Counted from the first letter of the stretch, positions 1-9,029 are shown. The stretch: 41,994 nt of DNA from Clostridiales bacterium (GCA_012514045.1 JAAZBA010000172.1:1-41994); one strand, 5' to 3'. The notes: a model not told the origin generated them from the sequence alone. A program made the numbers and translations.

Positions 1-314
1 ATCAGGGTAAAAAAAGCTATATAACCCACAGAAAAATAGTTGTCTTCGTTTGCTTTTTTATTCCCAAACAGACTTGCCAAAGAGATGATCAGCACGGATA
101 AAAGATTGTAAATAAACACCTGCAAGGTAAGAATCAGAATGCTGTCTGAAGTTTCCCAGCTCTGCAATGGATTTTTGTTTTTCAGCAGCCCCTCAGGAAG
201 CAGGAAATAGCTTAAAATCATAATCCCGAAAAATACCGTGAAAAACAGGACGACCGTCCAGATAATTCTTTTCCTGAGGCTGTTGCTGCTCAGTTTTTTC
301 CGAAAATATCCCAT
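1..314 (-). CDS. Membrane protein, N-terminal part only
   Basis: Only the first 104 or so codons are present; the gene runs off the left edge. The start is ATG at 314-312, preceded by a good GGAGG (321-325) seven bases upstream. The peptide begins with a short basic stretch (MGYFRKKLSS) and then has a hydrophobic helix at about residues 18-38, a second at about 60-82, and the beginning of a third at the window edge. This suggests a multipass inner-membrane protein. The pattern loosely recalls SpoIIM-like (DUF95) proteins, but that is a weak impression, and the rest of the gene is needed to name it. It is divergent from the TetR operon that begins at 404. Confidence 0.55.
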   Translation of the reverse strand, partial: MGYFRKKLSSNSLRKRIIWTVVLFFTVFFGIMILSYFLLPEGLLKNKNPLQSWETSDSILILTLQVFIYNLLSVLIISLASLFGNKKANEDNYFSVGYIAFFTL

Positions 315-403
315 ATTTTTCCTCCTGACATCAGTCACATTTTCTTTTGATGTTTATTGATTTTGAAATTTTTCTTATAGCGGCAAAATCCGTGAAAAGG
401 CTA

Positions 404-444
404 TTGACAATTATAAATTTCCGGATTATACTTACACTGTAAGT
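404..444 (+). promoter_or_regulatory. Promoter and TetR-type operator
   Basis: A near-consensus sigma-A promoter: TTGACA at 404-409, a 17-base spacer, and TATACT at 427-432. Overlapping the -10 and the start region is a perfect 7-1-7 palindrome, ACTTACA-C-TGTAAGT (430-444). A repressor bound there would block RNA polymerase. The next gene encodes a TetR-family protein, so autoregulation is the simplest reading. Confidence 0.75.
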
Positions 445-464
445 TTGTATCGGAGGTGTTTATA

Positions 465-1112
465 TTGTTGTCTCAGGATTCGATTTTACAGGCGGCAAAA
501 CTACTCGTTCAAACCGATGGGCTTGAGGGGCTTTCCATGCGCAAGCTGGCCGCGGGGCTTAACGTGAAAGCCATGTCTCTATATAATCATATCAAAAACA
601 AAGACCATTTGATCGATCTTTTATTGGATGATGTCGTGTCGCAGATCGCCTTGCCGCGGGAAAATGAAAACTGGCAGCGGGAGATGCTCAGGCGCGCCGA
701 GTCAGCCCACCGGGTATTTTTGGAAAGCGCCTGGTCTCTCATGCCTTTGCTGAGCCGAATCAACAGCGGTCCATCCATGCTCCGCTATATTGACCGTTCG
801 CTTGCTTGTCTTCACTGCGCCGGTTTCACGCTTCCTGAGGCAGACCGGATTCTCCACTACTTTGACAGTTATATCTACGGTTTTACCCTGATTGAATTAC
901 GGTTCCCCATTCAAGCAGAAAATTATCAAAGCACAACAGAAGAAATGCTCCCCGCTTTGCCCAAAAAGGATTATCCCGCCATGCATCAACTGAGTCTTAT
1001 CCTTTTACAGGGAGGTTATGACGGAAAACAGGACTTTGTTTCCGGCATTCAGACTATCCTAAAGGGATTGGAAATTGAATTAATCAATGAAAGGAGAATA
1101 GACGATGCCTAA
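465..1112 (+). CDS. TetR-family transcriptional repressor
   Basis: A one-component repressor of about 215 residues. The N-terminal helix-turn-helix is clear: a helical segment after LSQDSILQAAKLLV, then GLSMRKLAAGLNVKAMSLYN followed by HIKNKDHLIDLLLD. This is the arrangement found in regulators carrying the tetracycline-repressor C-terminal domain (TetR_C type). The frame is open from GTG 456, but the GGAGG at 452-456 overlaps that codon. TTG 465, eight bases downstream of it, is the likelier start. The protein probably binds the palindrome at 430-444 and represses its own operon. The MDR reductase gene starts eight bases before its stop, so the two are translationally coupled. The inducer is unknown. 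Confidence 0.85.
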   Translation: MLSQDSILQAAKLLVQTDGLEGLSMRKLAAGLNVKAMSLYNHIKNKDHLIDLLLDDVVSQIALPRENENWQREMLRRAESAHRVFLESAWSLMPLLSRINSGPSMLRYIDRSLACLHCAGFTLPEADRILHYFDSYIYGFTLIELRFPIQAENYQSTTEEMLPALPKKDYPAMHQLSLILLQGGYDGKQDFVSGIQTILKGLEIELINERRIDDA

Positions 1113-2040
1113 AAATAAGATGAAAGCCGCAGTATACGAAAAGTACGGTCCGCCATCTGTTCTATACTTGACTGAGTTGCCCATGCCACTTATTACCAGG
1201 TCAGAGCTTCTCATTGAAATCGAAGCCACGACCGTCACTTCCGGCGATGTCCGTATGCGTTCTTCCGATTTTCCGCCACTGTATTATCTTCCGGGAAGGC
1301 TGGTTTTAGGTCTTGTAAAACCAAAGAATCAAATTCTCGGCCATGAGTTTGCGGGCACTGTCTTAGCTTGCGGCAATGATGTCAAGCGGTTCAAAGCGGG
1401 AGACAGGGTATACGGAACCACAAGCGGACTAAAAGCCGGCAGCCATGCCGAACTTATCGCCGTGCCGGAAGAAAAGAAGACTTGTTTGCTTGGGAAAATG
1501 CCGGAAAATATTTCTTTTGCCGAAGCAGCCACCGTACCTATAGGAGGAATGGCAGCTTTGGACCTCTTGTTAAAAGGAAACATCGAACAGGCGAAGCGTG
1601 TCATGGTCATCGGCGCCTGCGGAAGCGTAGGCAGTTTTGCCCTGCAGATTGCCCGGATTTTTGGCGCTTCCGTTACCGCTGTGTGCAGCAGCAGTAAAAT
1701 TGAGATTGCCAAAAAACTCGGAGCGAATCAAGTCATCGACTACCGGACAGAATCACTGTCTTCTGCCGGAACAGAGTATGACTTAGTTTTTGACAGCACC
1801 GGGAAGTACAAAAAATCAAAACTTTTGCCCCTGATTTCAAAAAAAGGAAGATTCATCAGCACAAAAAGCCTAACTGCGGAGAAAAATGACTATTTGCGCC
1901 AATTGACTGTATGGCTTGAGCAAGGAAAAATCAAACCCCTGATTGATCGCTGCTTCACTTTGGACAACATACAAGAAGCACATAAGTATGTCGATTCCGG
2001 TCACAAGTCCGGCGGCGTCGTTATTATCATAAATGAATGA
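1105..2040 (+). CDS. NAD(P)-dependent zinc-free MDR oxidoreductase
   Basis: A 311-residue member of the medium-chain dehydrogenase/reductase superfamily, close to the quinone oxidoreductase branch. The N-terminal GroES-like catalytic domain contains GHEFAGTV. The Rossmann domain shows the nucleotide-binding motif VIGACGSVGSFALQIAR at about residues 166-182. The four-cysteine structural zinc loop and the catalytic-zinc cysteine of true alcohol dehydrogenases are absent, so a zinc-free reductase of quinones or enones is expected. It starts at ATG 1105, after AAAGGAG, and overlaps the TetR stop by eight bases. It overlaps the frame of the next gene at its own stop. The TetR pairing suggests induction by a reactive small molecule; the substrate is not evident. 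Confidence 0.85.
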   Translation: MPKNKMKAAVYEKYGPPSVLYLTELPMPLITRSELLIEIEATTVTSGDVRMRSSDFPPLYYLPGRLVLGLVKPKNQILGHEFAGTVLACGNDVKRFKAGDRVYGTTSGLKAGSHAELIAVPEEKKTCLLGKMPENISFAEAATVPIGGMAALDLLLKGNIEQAKRVMVIGACGSVGSFALQIARIFGASVTAVCSSSKIEIAKKLGANQVIDYRTESLSSAGTEYDLVFDSTGKYKKSKLLPLISKKGRFISTKSLTAEKNDYLRQLTVWLEQGKIKPLIDRCFTLDNIQEAHKYVDSGHKSGGVVIIINE

Positions 2041-2053
2041 AAGGGATAGAAGA

Positions 2054-2425
2054 ATGGAAAAAACAAAAATTGTATTGGCAGGGCTCTGGACAGCCTTAAT
2101 GTTTACCTATCTTTTGGGAGATGTTCTGCGGGTGTACAGCGGAGATGTGAAGCCCGGAGAGCTCTTCGGCCAAAAAGCAAGCCAGCTTTCGTATCTGGGG
2201 ATCGCCGCTTTTATGTTTGTCCCCATTTTGATGATAATTCTATGTCTTCTGCTTGATGGAAACGCACTGCGTTGGATTAATCTTATCGTCACGGTGCTGC
2301 TGTTTCTCATAAACATCGTTGGAGTGCCCAGCTATAAATCATGGTATGACGCTTTTCTCATTATCATAAGCCTCGCCGTTAACGCCCTTATCTTCTGGCA
2401 AGCTTTTGTTTGGAAAATACCATAG
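2054..2425 (+). CDS. DUF6326-family small membrane protein
   Basis: About 123 residues with four predicted membrane helices (roughly 6-24, 42-66, 73-90 and 97-117). The opening KTIVLAGLWTALMF-like pattern (actual: MEKTKIVLAGLWTALMFTYL) and overall size match the uncharacterised DUF6326 family. An in-frame ATG at 2033 overlaps the upstream stop. ATG 2054 is preferred because an AGGGATAGAAG purine-rich site precedes it and the family start aligns there. It is the third gene of the TetR operon, so it is probably co-expressed with the MDR reductase. Its function is unknown. Confidence 0.7.
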   Translation: MEKTKIVLAGLWTALMFTYLLGDVLRVYSGDVKPGELFGQKASQLSYLGIAAFMFVPILMIILCLLLDGNALRWINLIVTVLLFLINIVGVPSYKSWYDAFLIIISLAVNALIFWQAFVWKIP

Positions 2426-2473
2426 AGGAATTTGTCTGTCAATACCGGAAAAATCCGTTAAAACCTCATATCA

Positions 2474-3292
2474 TTATTGACTTTTATCCGATTTTTGCCT
2501 GTTCCATGCAAAATGATAAACAATCAGCAGCAGAACAACTATGGCGTAGGAATAAATCCAATTCTGCGGAGATGTGTGGAAAGAACTGATAGGCGAAAAA
2601 ATGAGAAAGTTTAAGACCAGATTGGCAAAGAAAGCTATTATAAGGCTTTCGCAAACCAAAACATAAGCGCCGATGATGACACTTATACCGAAAGTGATGA
2701 GAATCTCCTCAGTCATGGCGGCAAAACTGTGAATTTCATTGATGCTGGCAAAGTGATAGACAGCATAGATAAAAGATGTCAGCAATACAGAAAGTACCTT
2801 TCCGCGCACGGTATCGCCAAATACTCTGATTAATCCCTGTAAGAACAGGCCGTACCACATAAGTGTATAGGCGATCATCGTAGGCAGAAGCAGGATGAGT
2901 GGAGAGATGAGGTAAACAAAATTCCCGGAGAAAACGTCGTGTAGTGAAAGCTGCTGACCCTGGCTTATAGCCATAATTCCTAAACCGATGAACGCAGCCA
3001 GCAAAATCAGGCTGAGAATGATAAAGCGGGGCGTGAAATTTTTGGGCGACAAGCTCATTGGCAGCTTCCATTTTTTGATAAAGTAATGGCTGGAGGCAAT
3101 GCCCACAATAGCGACAGTAATATAGTAAATAAGCGTGCCCCAGTGATAGGTAACAGACTGAAGGTCGCTGGGCAATTGTGCTCTGAAATTGGCGCTGAGG
3201 TAAAAAAGCGCATTGGCGCAGAGATTCCCTATGAACCAGGCCAACCAGATAAGGGATAGCGTTTGAAGGATTTGTTTCTTTGTAACCTGCAT
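2474..3292 (-). CDS. CPBP-like multipass membrane protein, catalytic residues not evident
   Basis: A 272-residue protein with about seven to eight hydrophobic helices. The frame is open further upstream, but ATG 3292 has GGAGG seven bases before it and begins a sensible N terminus (MQVTKKQILQ). The C-terminal half has the shape of CPBP (CAAX protease/bacteriocin-processing) proteins: LFLQGLIR where the family has LFFRGLL, then FIYAVYHFA matching the family's FxxxH segment. The diagnostic EExxxR is not conserved (YG and Q occupy those positions), and the third histidine motif appears as FFANLVLNF. It may therefore be a non-proteolytic relative. Convergent with the DUF6326 gene, it lies 103 bases downstream of the hydrolase gene on the same strand. 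Confidence 0.55.
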   Translation of the reverse strand: MQVTKKQILQTLSLIWLAWFIGNLCANALFYLSANFRAQLPSDLQSVTYHWGTLIYYITVAIVGIASSHYFIKKWKLPMSLSPKNFTPRFIILSLILLAAFIGLGIMAISQGQQLSLHDVFSGNFVYLISPLILLLPTMIAYTLMWYGLFLQGLIRVFGDTVRGKVLSVLLTSFIYAVYHFASINEIHSFAAMTEEILITFGISVIIGAYVLVCESLIIAFFANLVLNFLIFSPISSFHTSPQNWIYSYAIVVLLLIVYHFAWNRQKSDKSQ

Positions 3293-3395
3293 ATTATGAC
3301 CTCCTTTTGCAATCTTTTGTAGTGACGGATTATGAGCACTAGGTTCGGCTCCAGATAGATCTATGTTTTGCGTAATCTTAGCCTTGCGCTGAAAA

Positions 3396-4568
3396 TTATT
3401 TATCCGATACAAATGTGCCTGTTTCCACCTGCTCTTTGAATTTAAGCACAGCTTTTGTGAATTTTCTGGGGCAGTCCGCGTGTATATCGTGCATGGAATC
3501 AAAGCCCGTTATATACCTGCTGTTCGGTATAAGGCTGCATACTCTCCTCGCGTCCTCCCTGTCCATTGCTGAAAGCAGTATGCCGTTTTCGTCACAATAA
3601 TCGGGAGCGGTTTTCTTGCTCGGGTTCACCTGCATAATAAGGGAAGGCGCTTTTATGTTTTTAAGGGTTTCCTCCTGATTAAAGCCCTCAAACCAGGAAA
3701 AATCATAGAAGCTCTCCCCGAAATACAGGTCATAGTTGCCGGTTCCGTCCTGAATATTGCGTGTAAGCTCAAATATTGCGTTCACGCCAAGCTCCGGCGG
3801 GTAAAACCACAGGCGCGGGATCTCCCCGGGGTGGTTTTCCATATATTTAAGCGCAGGGCCTTTTATTGCCTTCTCCCATGTGTCCTCCCCGTGCTTGTTG
3901 ATTATCTCTATCATAGGGTCATAAAGCAGGCTGTAATGCGTGTAATTGTCTATCTCCTTCTGGTTTAAGAAGTTGTGCATACTTTCAAAACCTTTATACG
4001 CGAATGTGTTTTCCGCTCTGCCGGGTTCGGTGGAGAAAAACGGTCCGTCCTCAAGCACAAGTCCTATAACATTTTCAGAATTATTGGCGGCAAGCCATGC
4101 GGCAAGCAGCGCGCCTGAAGAATGGCCTGAAACATACGAAGGCTTTTTTATAACATGTTCCATGAACCACACCAGATCCTGACCTATGATATTCGCCTTG
4201 TATTTTGCGGCATCCTTGCTGGATTTGCCATGCCCATAATAATCCACCGCAAAAATATGAAATTCCTTTGACAAGGCCGGTAAAACCTTGGCATAGTCTT
4301 GCCATGTGGTCTGTTGCCCGTGCAGCAAAAGAAGCGGCTGCCCGTTTGCAGGCCCCTCACCGTAATTCAGTACGGAGCCGTCATCTAAAACCACCTGTTT
4401 TTCCGTAAAACCGAGCTTTTCCCCCGTCTTTTCCATGAAGTTTTCGTTTATATAGTCGTATTTCAAGTTTCTGTAAGCGAAAATTACAACCATAGAAGCC
4501 AGCCCAATTATTACTTTAAGTATTTTCCCCAGTATTTTTAACATATTTTCCCCCTTATACTCTTCCAT
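3396..4568 (-). CDS. Membrane-anchored alpha/beta hydrolase
   Basis: A 390-residue alpha/beta-hydrolase-fold enzyme. A single hydrophobic helix at about residues 10-31 anchors it or serves as a signal. The fold signature follows: LLLLHG (about 79-84, oxyanion loop), the DYYGHGKS segment, and the nucleophile elbow GHSSG (148-152, Ser150). A C-terminal MHDIHAD supplies the likely catalytic histidine. An ester or amide bond is the probable target, but no specific substrate can be read. ATG 4568 has GAGGAG upstream. ATG 4544, after AAGGGGG, is an equally good start and would remove eight residues. Its promoter is seen at 4604-4632. Confidence 0.8.
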   Translation of the reverse strand: MEEYKGENMLKILGKILKVIIGLASMVVIFAYRNLKYDYINENFMEKTGEKLGFTEKQVVLDDGSVLNYGEGPANGQPLLLLHGQQTTWQDYAKVLPALSKEFHIFAVDYYGHGKSSKDAAKYKANIIGQDLVWFMEHVIKKPSYVSGHSSGALLAAWLAANNSENVIGLVLEDGPFFSTEPGRAENTFAYKGFESMHNFLNQKEIDNYTHYSLLYDPMIEIINKHGEDTWEKAIKGPALKYMENHPGEIPRLWFYPPELGVNAIFELTRNIQDGTGNYDLYFGESFYDFSWFEGFNQEETLKNIKAPSLIMQVNPSKKTAPDYCDENGILLSAMDREDARRVCSLIPNSRYITGFDSMHDIHADCPRKFTKAVLKFKEQVETGTFVSDK

Positions 4569-4603
4569 GATCTCCTCTAAGCACGGCTGAATATATCAAA
4601 TAT

Positions 4604-4632
4604 ATTATAACCCATATTTTTTCGGTTGTACA
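4604..4632 (-). promoter_or_regulatory. Putative promoter of the alpha/beta hydrolase
   Basis: On the minus strand there is TATAAT (complement of 4604-4609) with TGTACA 17 bases upstream (4627-4632). An AT-only inverted repeat, AATATAT-CAA-ATATATT (4590-4606), overlaps the -10 and start region. It could be an operator or just low complexity. Confidence 0.5.
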
Positions 4633-4708
4633 TAATTATTTGCGCGCCGCGGCATAAGGCAGGTAATTTTCCACCGTAAACACCTTGCGTCATAAACATA
4701 TTTGCCGG

Positions 4709-5443
4709 TCACCAGCCCATTTCTTCAAGCCACCGGGACGTTCTTTTCTCACGTTCTCTTGCGTCGTCATCTGTATATTTCCCGAGGTTCAGCTCACCCT
4801 TTATCTCGCCGTCCAGCATATATAAGATTCTCTCGCACACTCCGGCGTTTTTACTGTCATGGGTGACCATCAATATCGATGTCCCTTCCCGGTTGATTGT
4901 TAAGAACGCCTCTATCACATCCGCGGCGGCCGCCTGATTTAAAGCTCCGGTAGGTTCATCCGCGAATATGATTTGAGGTTCCATCATCATGCTTCGGCAG
5001 ATACACGCTCTCTGCAGCTGTCCGCCGGACACTTCATTAACTCTCCTTTCGGCAAGATCACCTATATTAAAGTCATCCATAAGCGTCTGCGCGCGTTTAT
5101 ATAATTCCCTCTTCTGTTTCTTATTCGCGTGAACTGCTGGCAAAACGATATTGTCGATTATATTTAAGTTTGCCAATACGTTCATCTGCTGAAACACGAA
5201 TCCCATTTTTGTCAGCCTTAAACGCGCTTTCTCATCTTCACTCAGCCCAACGATTTCAACGCCATTAAATAGGACCTCTCCCTCATCCGCCTGATCCATT
5301 CCGGACACGTTGTAGAGAAGCGTTGATTTTCCGGAACCCGAAGGTCCCATCACCGCGATCATTTCCCCTTCCCGCATTTCAAAGCTGATTTTTTTAAGAA
5401 TATTCCCCTTGCTCAAATTCCTGACTTCCAATATTTTTCTCAT
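4709..5443 (-). CDS. ABC transporter ATP-binding protein, MacB/LolD type
   Basis: A 244-residue ATPase subunit with every motif in place: Walker A GPSGSGKS (33-40), Q-loop in FVFQQMN, signature VSGGQ (138-142), Walker B IIFADEPT (158-165), and the switch histidine in MVTHD. This sequence type pairs with FtsX-like permeases in mechanotransmission or lipid/peptide export systems. It lies 21 bases after the permease gene and is the last gene of the TetR-MFS-permease-ATPase operon. TGALN replaces the more usual TGALD after Walker B, a minor variation. The export substrate is not evident. Confidence 0.9.
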   Translation of the reverse strand: MRKILEVRNLSKGNILKKISFEMREGEMIAVMGPSGSGKSTLLYNVSGMDQADEGEVLFNGVEIVGLSEDEKARLRLTKMGFVFQQMNVLANLNIIDNIVLPAVHANKKQKRELYKRAQTLMDDFNIGDLAERRVNEVSGGQLQRACICRSMMMEPQIIFADEPTGALNQAAAADVIEAFLTINREGTSILMVTHDSKNAGVCERILYMLDGEIKGELNLGKYTDDDAREREKRTSRWLEEMGW

Positions 5444-5464
5444 GATTTTTCGTTCCTTTTTGAA

Positions 5465-7747
5465 TCAATAATTGCCCGTACGCGCGCCGAGGCATTCGTA
5501 CGCATGGATCCTGCCGACTTCCTCAAGGCTTGCCCAGATCGCAAGAGCCGCTGCCATAGCTATCACCGCGGGCGCAGCCACAAATACCGCCATGGGATTA
5601 ATAATAAAACAAAATCCGTACGCTCCCATGGAGCCTAACAATATCCCTGCCAGGCTTTGTCCCGGGACGATTCCGGCAAAGACCCCAATCACAATGCCCG
5701 GCAAAATATACTTAAAAGTTTTCTTAAGGTACTCTCCTTTAATGCCTGCCGATGTAAACCCCAGCGCTTTCTTAAGTGAGCTGCCGCTTCGCTCTCTCCA
5801 TATCACCAGGCGCAGGAGCAGCAGCATAACCACAAAAAGTATCAGACACGATGAGATGACCGACATGATGGCCGCTTTTTTAATGTTGCGAATAGTCTGC
5901 CCGTAGGTTCCCATAATATAGTCCGATATCTTAACGGTTTTTATCCCGTCGTCAAGGGCAGAATACTTTTCCCGGTAATTCTCAACCCATGTGTCCGCAA
6001 GATTCTCATCCTTGAGAGAAAGGTAGATGACGCTCCACATAACCGGTGTCTTGTCTTCAAAACCGTCCAAGCAGGCTTTTGCCGTCTTGCCCCCGTTTGT
6101 GACGTCTGAATATATTCCGCAGACTTTACAGGATACGGGGCTTTTATGATTGTCCCCCAAGTCTTTATAGACACGAATCGTATCGCCCACATTGACATTC
6201 ATCTCTTTTGAATTCAGAATCGACAACGCTATTTCATCTGCAGTGTCAGGATATCTGCCTTCAATGTAACGCACCGGAAATCTGCCGTGATCTCCGTTCT
6301 CGATCATCAGATTATATGAGGCTCCGTCAGGCAGCACCGTCTTATAAGAACCGGTATGCATCAGTGTATAATCCCGAACCAAATCATCCCGTTTTATTTC
6401 TTTCGCGGCAGCTTTTGCTGTTTTTTCAACATCATCCGTCTGCCTTATATCAATCCGGATCTGACTTTCCCCGATTCCCATATATGTGACAAATTCAGGA
6501 GCTGCTATCGTGCTTTTTATATTCCACGGTACAAGAATCATAAATAGCGCCGCCGCGGTGATGATCCCGATCGGCAGATAGAGATTTTTCTTTTTTCCGA
6601 AATATCCATGTCCGTACAGTACCTGGATAGCAGACATTTTTTCCATTTTGCCTAGTGTGCGGTACACGGATAACAATATAATTCCCTCAGCCGCGAGAGA
6701 ACCTAAAACCATCAAAAGATATATAAGGCTCTTGTTGCCTGCGTCACCGTACAGCTCCCGCATCTGCGTGCCCAACGGCTCCGCGGCGATCACCGCCGCT
6801 ATGACACCGACAAGACATCCGATCACCGACAGCAGCAAATACTTTGAAAAATACAGGCCGCGAATGTCTTTCTTTGAAACACCGACAGCCTTCAGCATCC
6901 CGATTTCGCGTTTATCCTTTTCAAGCTGCGTAAGTATCATATATCTGATGCAAAGTATTGATATAAAAAGCACTACAGTGCTGACCAGCAGGATAACAAG
7001 AATCATCATTCCGTCAGAAAGCGCGTTCATCATTTTGATAAGCGGATATGTGATTGTAGGACCGTTTCCCGGCAGACCCGCGTCCTCATAAGCTGTAGAA
7101 AACGCGTTGGTATCACTGCCTTTTTTAAGCTTAAACTCTATCAGGTACTCCTCACTCCCGAGAATTTTCATCTTTTCATAGTCCGATTCATTGACCAGAA
7201 ATCTCTTGGAGGAGGCCATCATTGAATTCATCTGCGAATCCCTCAGAAATCCCGCGACACTGAGCTTTTCCGTATTTATACGCATTATATCCCCCGTCTT
7301 AAGTCCGTACTCCGTTCTGTAACAGACCGGTACATACACTTCCCCCGGATCGGGTTGTATCCTTCTGTTCTCCGCGTCAATGAGAAAATCAAACAATGGA
7401 CTTTGACAGCATAGCCCGTTGTCCTGCGTGTTGTCGATAAGAGACTTTCCTCCTATGGTCAGCTGGGAATTCTGCAGATTCAAAAATCTGCATATCTGCA
7501 TTGCTTCCACGTCGCTCCTGTTTTCCGAAAAAGAGGCGATCTGCCCTTCATCGATTTCACCGGTATGCATCTGGAGAAAATCCGGCGTTTGCGCTTTTAT
7601 CATCAAACTGTCGATGGAACTTGAAAGACTTCCAAACAGAAGTATTGAAAGCCCAAGCAGCATCGCGGAAGCCGCCATAAAGATACAGGTCGATACAGTG
7701 ACCAGCTTATTTGCCTTAAAATCATTGATAATCAATCGTTTTTTCAT
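5465..7747 (-). CDS. FtsX-like ABC transporter permease
   Basis: A 760-residue permease. One helix near the N terminus is followed by a large extracytoplasmic domain. Then comes a first FtsX module of three helices (about residues 245-365) that includes the typical KREIGMLKAVGVSKKDI coupling segment, a fourth helix, a second extracytoplasmic domain, and a C-terminal FtsX module (about 640-750) containing LKKALGFTSAGIKGEYLK. This duplicated layout is that of antimicrobial-peptide and lipoprotein export permeases. ATG 7747 has GGAGC upstream and lies inside the end of the MFS gene (26-base overlap), so translation is coupled. It partners the ATPase at 4709-5443. Confidence 0.88.
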   Translation of the reverse strand: MKKRLIINDFKANKLVTVSTCIFMAASAMLLGLSILLFGSLSSSIDSLMIKAQTPDFLQMHTGEIDEGQIASFSENRSDVEAMQICRFLNLQNSQLTIGGKSLIDNTQDNGLCCQSPLFDFLIDAENRRIQPDPGEVYVPVCYRTEYGLKTGDIMRINTEKLSVAGFLRDSQMNSMMASSKRFLVNESDYEKMKILGSEEYLIEFKLKKGSDTNAFSTAYEDAGLPGNGPTITYPLIKMMNALSDGMMILVILLVSTVVLFISILCIRYMILTQLEKDKREIGMLKAVGVSKKDIRGLYFSKYLLLSVIGCLVGVIAAVIAAEPLGTQMRELYGDAGNKSLIYLLMVLGSLAAEGIILLSVYRTLGKMEKMSAIQVLYGHGYFGKKKNLYLPIGIITAAALFMILVPWNIKSTIAAPEFVTYMGIGESQIRIDIRQTDDVEKTAKAAAKEIKRDDLVRDYTLMHTGSYKTVLPDGASYNLMIENGDHGRFPVRYIEGRYPDTADEIALSILNSKEMNVNVGDTIRVYKDLGDNHKSPVSCKVCGIYSDVTNGGKTAKACLDGFEDKTPVMWSVIYLSLKDENLADTWVENYREKYSALDDGIKTVKISDYIMGTYGQTIRNIKKAAIMSVISSCLILFVVMLLLLRLVIWRERSGSSLKKALGFTSAGIKGEYLKKTFKYILPGIVIGVFAGIVPGQSLAGILLGSMGAYGFCFIINPMAVFVAAPAVIAMAAALAIWASLEEVGRIHAYECLGARTGNY

Positions 7748-8972
7748 TTTGCTCCAAATCCCTCACATCTTTGAAAAAATTCAGCGCCACGGCAACCATC
7801 GCAAGAAGCACGCCTGAAACCATAATCACATATGCCGCGCCTCTTCCGACGCCTATCTGTCTTGCCGAAGCTATCTTGTCTGCCAACAGTCCCATACATC
7901 CGTATGCCACAATATAACCCGTCTGCGACAGGAGACCTATCAGTCCCCATGCTCTTCCCTGCTTATCGGCACCTATATTTGTCCTGACAAGATAGTCCAG
8001 ACAGTTATTGGCAAAAGGCAGCATGAAGAAAAACAGAAATCCGAAACAGCAAATCATATAAATATTTTCTTTCAGGCCGAAGCCGACCATTGCGAGACCC
8101 GCCAAAATCAGGGAAGCGCTGAGTACTTTTGTAAAATGTTTCTTTAATCCCCGGATCCCTAAAATCACGCTCGACACAAGCATTCCGCACGCGCATATTG
8201 TCTCGGCAGCGCCGAGAACGATGCTATCCGCGAAATCAAGGATCATCGGTTCAGACAAGATCTGAATCGCCCCCATAAAGCATGTCATTACGGAAGAAAC
8301 GACAATAAGAATCACAACACCGCGCTTTTCTGTTACAGCGCTCCACCCTTCTTTAAAGCTCTCCCAAAGCGTCATCTTATTTTCGGCCGTTTTTGACTTA
8401 AAGCCTTCTCTTACGACAGCGGTACAAGCCGCCGTTAAGAAAAATGTGCATATATCTATGAGCAGCAGGAGCTTTATATCGCTTACCGTAAGTAAAATTC
8501 CCGCGATAATCGGTGAAATAAGATACCTGGCACTTCCTGCGACGCTCATCATGCCGCTTGCCTTTGAATATTCCTCCCTGGTAAGCAGATCAGTCACAGT
8601 CGCTCTGTATGACGGTCCAATAAGTGATGAAAATACGGAGCTGACAAATACCCCTATGCAGATCTGATACAGCGCCGCCCCGCCGCTCAGCATGCAGACA
8701 AGAATATATACAAGCCCAAGCGCCGACAGACCGTCGCCTGCAATCATCAGGAGCCGCCTGTCATACCTGTCTGCGAGAACTCCTGCCGGAACGCTTATCA
8801 GCATTGTCGGCAGAAACGCCAGTAAAGTCACTAACGCCATGCTGCCGGCGCTTCCCGTATTTTTAAATACATACACGCCAAGCCCGAAGCTTGTAAGTCC
8901 TCCGCCTATCGCTGAAACAAGTTCTCCGCTCCAGATAAGCAAAAATTTGCCGTAGTTTGTTTTCGGTTTCAC
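7722..8972 (-). CDS. MFS efflux transporter
   Basis: About 416 residues and twelve predicted helices. The cytoplasmic loop motif GVLADRYDRRLLMIAGD between helices 2 and 3 is characteristic of drug-type major facilitator transporters. The frame is open to ATG 9062, but GTG 8972 is the better start. It follows GGGAG at a suitable distance and the family N terminus (KTNYGKFLLIWSGELVSAIGGG) begins just after it. The longer form would also place the TetR operator at 8998-9014 and the palindrome at 9030-9062 inside the coding region. It is first in an operon with the permease and ATPase genes, and a drug or peptide is the likely cargo. Confidence 0.85.
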   Translation of the reverse strand: MKPKTNYGKFLLIWSGELVSAIGGGLTSFGLGVYVFKNTGSAGSMALVTLLAFLPTMLISVPAGVLADRYDRRLLMIAGDGLSALGLVYILVCMLSGGAALYQICIGVFVSSVFSSLIGPSYRATVTDLLTREEYSKASGMMSVAGSARYLISPIIAGILLTVSDIKLLLLIDICTFFLTAACTAVVREGFKSKTAENKMTLWESFKEGWSAVTEKRGVVILIVVSSVMTCFMGAIQILSEPMILDFADSIVLGAAETICACGMLVSSVILGIRGLKKHFTKVLSASLILAGLAMVGFGLKENIYMICCFGFLFFFMLPFANNCLDYLVRTNIGADKQGRAWGLIGLLSQTGYIVAYGCMGLLADKIASARQIGVGRGAAYVIMVSGVLLAMVAVALNFFKDVRDLEQNEKTIDYQ

Positions 8973-8997
8973 ATTTCTCTCCCGATATGTTTTATTA

Positions 8998-9014
8998 ACC
9001 GACAGATTGTCGGT
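8998..9014 (-). promoter_or_regulatory. TetR operator upstream of the MFS-ABC operon
   Basis: Palindrome ACCGACA-GAT-TGTCGGT (7-3-7, perfect arms). The core CCGACA-N3-TGTCGG is identical in sequence and spacing to the site overlapping the promoter of the TetR gene at 9724-9738. It lies 26 bases upstream of the preferred MFS start. The shared half-sites make this TetR protein the likely regulator of the transporter operon as well as of itself. Confidence 0.75.
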
Positions 9015-9029
9015 AAGAGATTTGAATAT

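Noticed and set aside
456..464. GTG 456 as the start of the first TetR gene
   Set aside because: The Shine-Dalgarno GGAGG (452-456) overlaps this codon, so ribosomes would start downstream at TTG 465.
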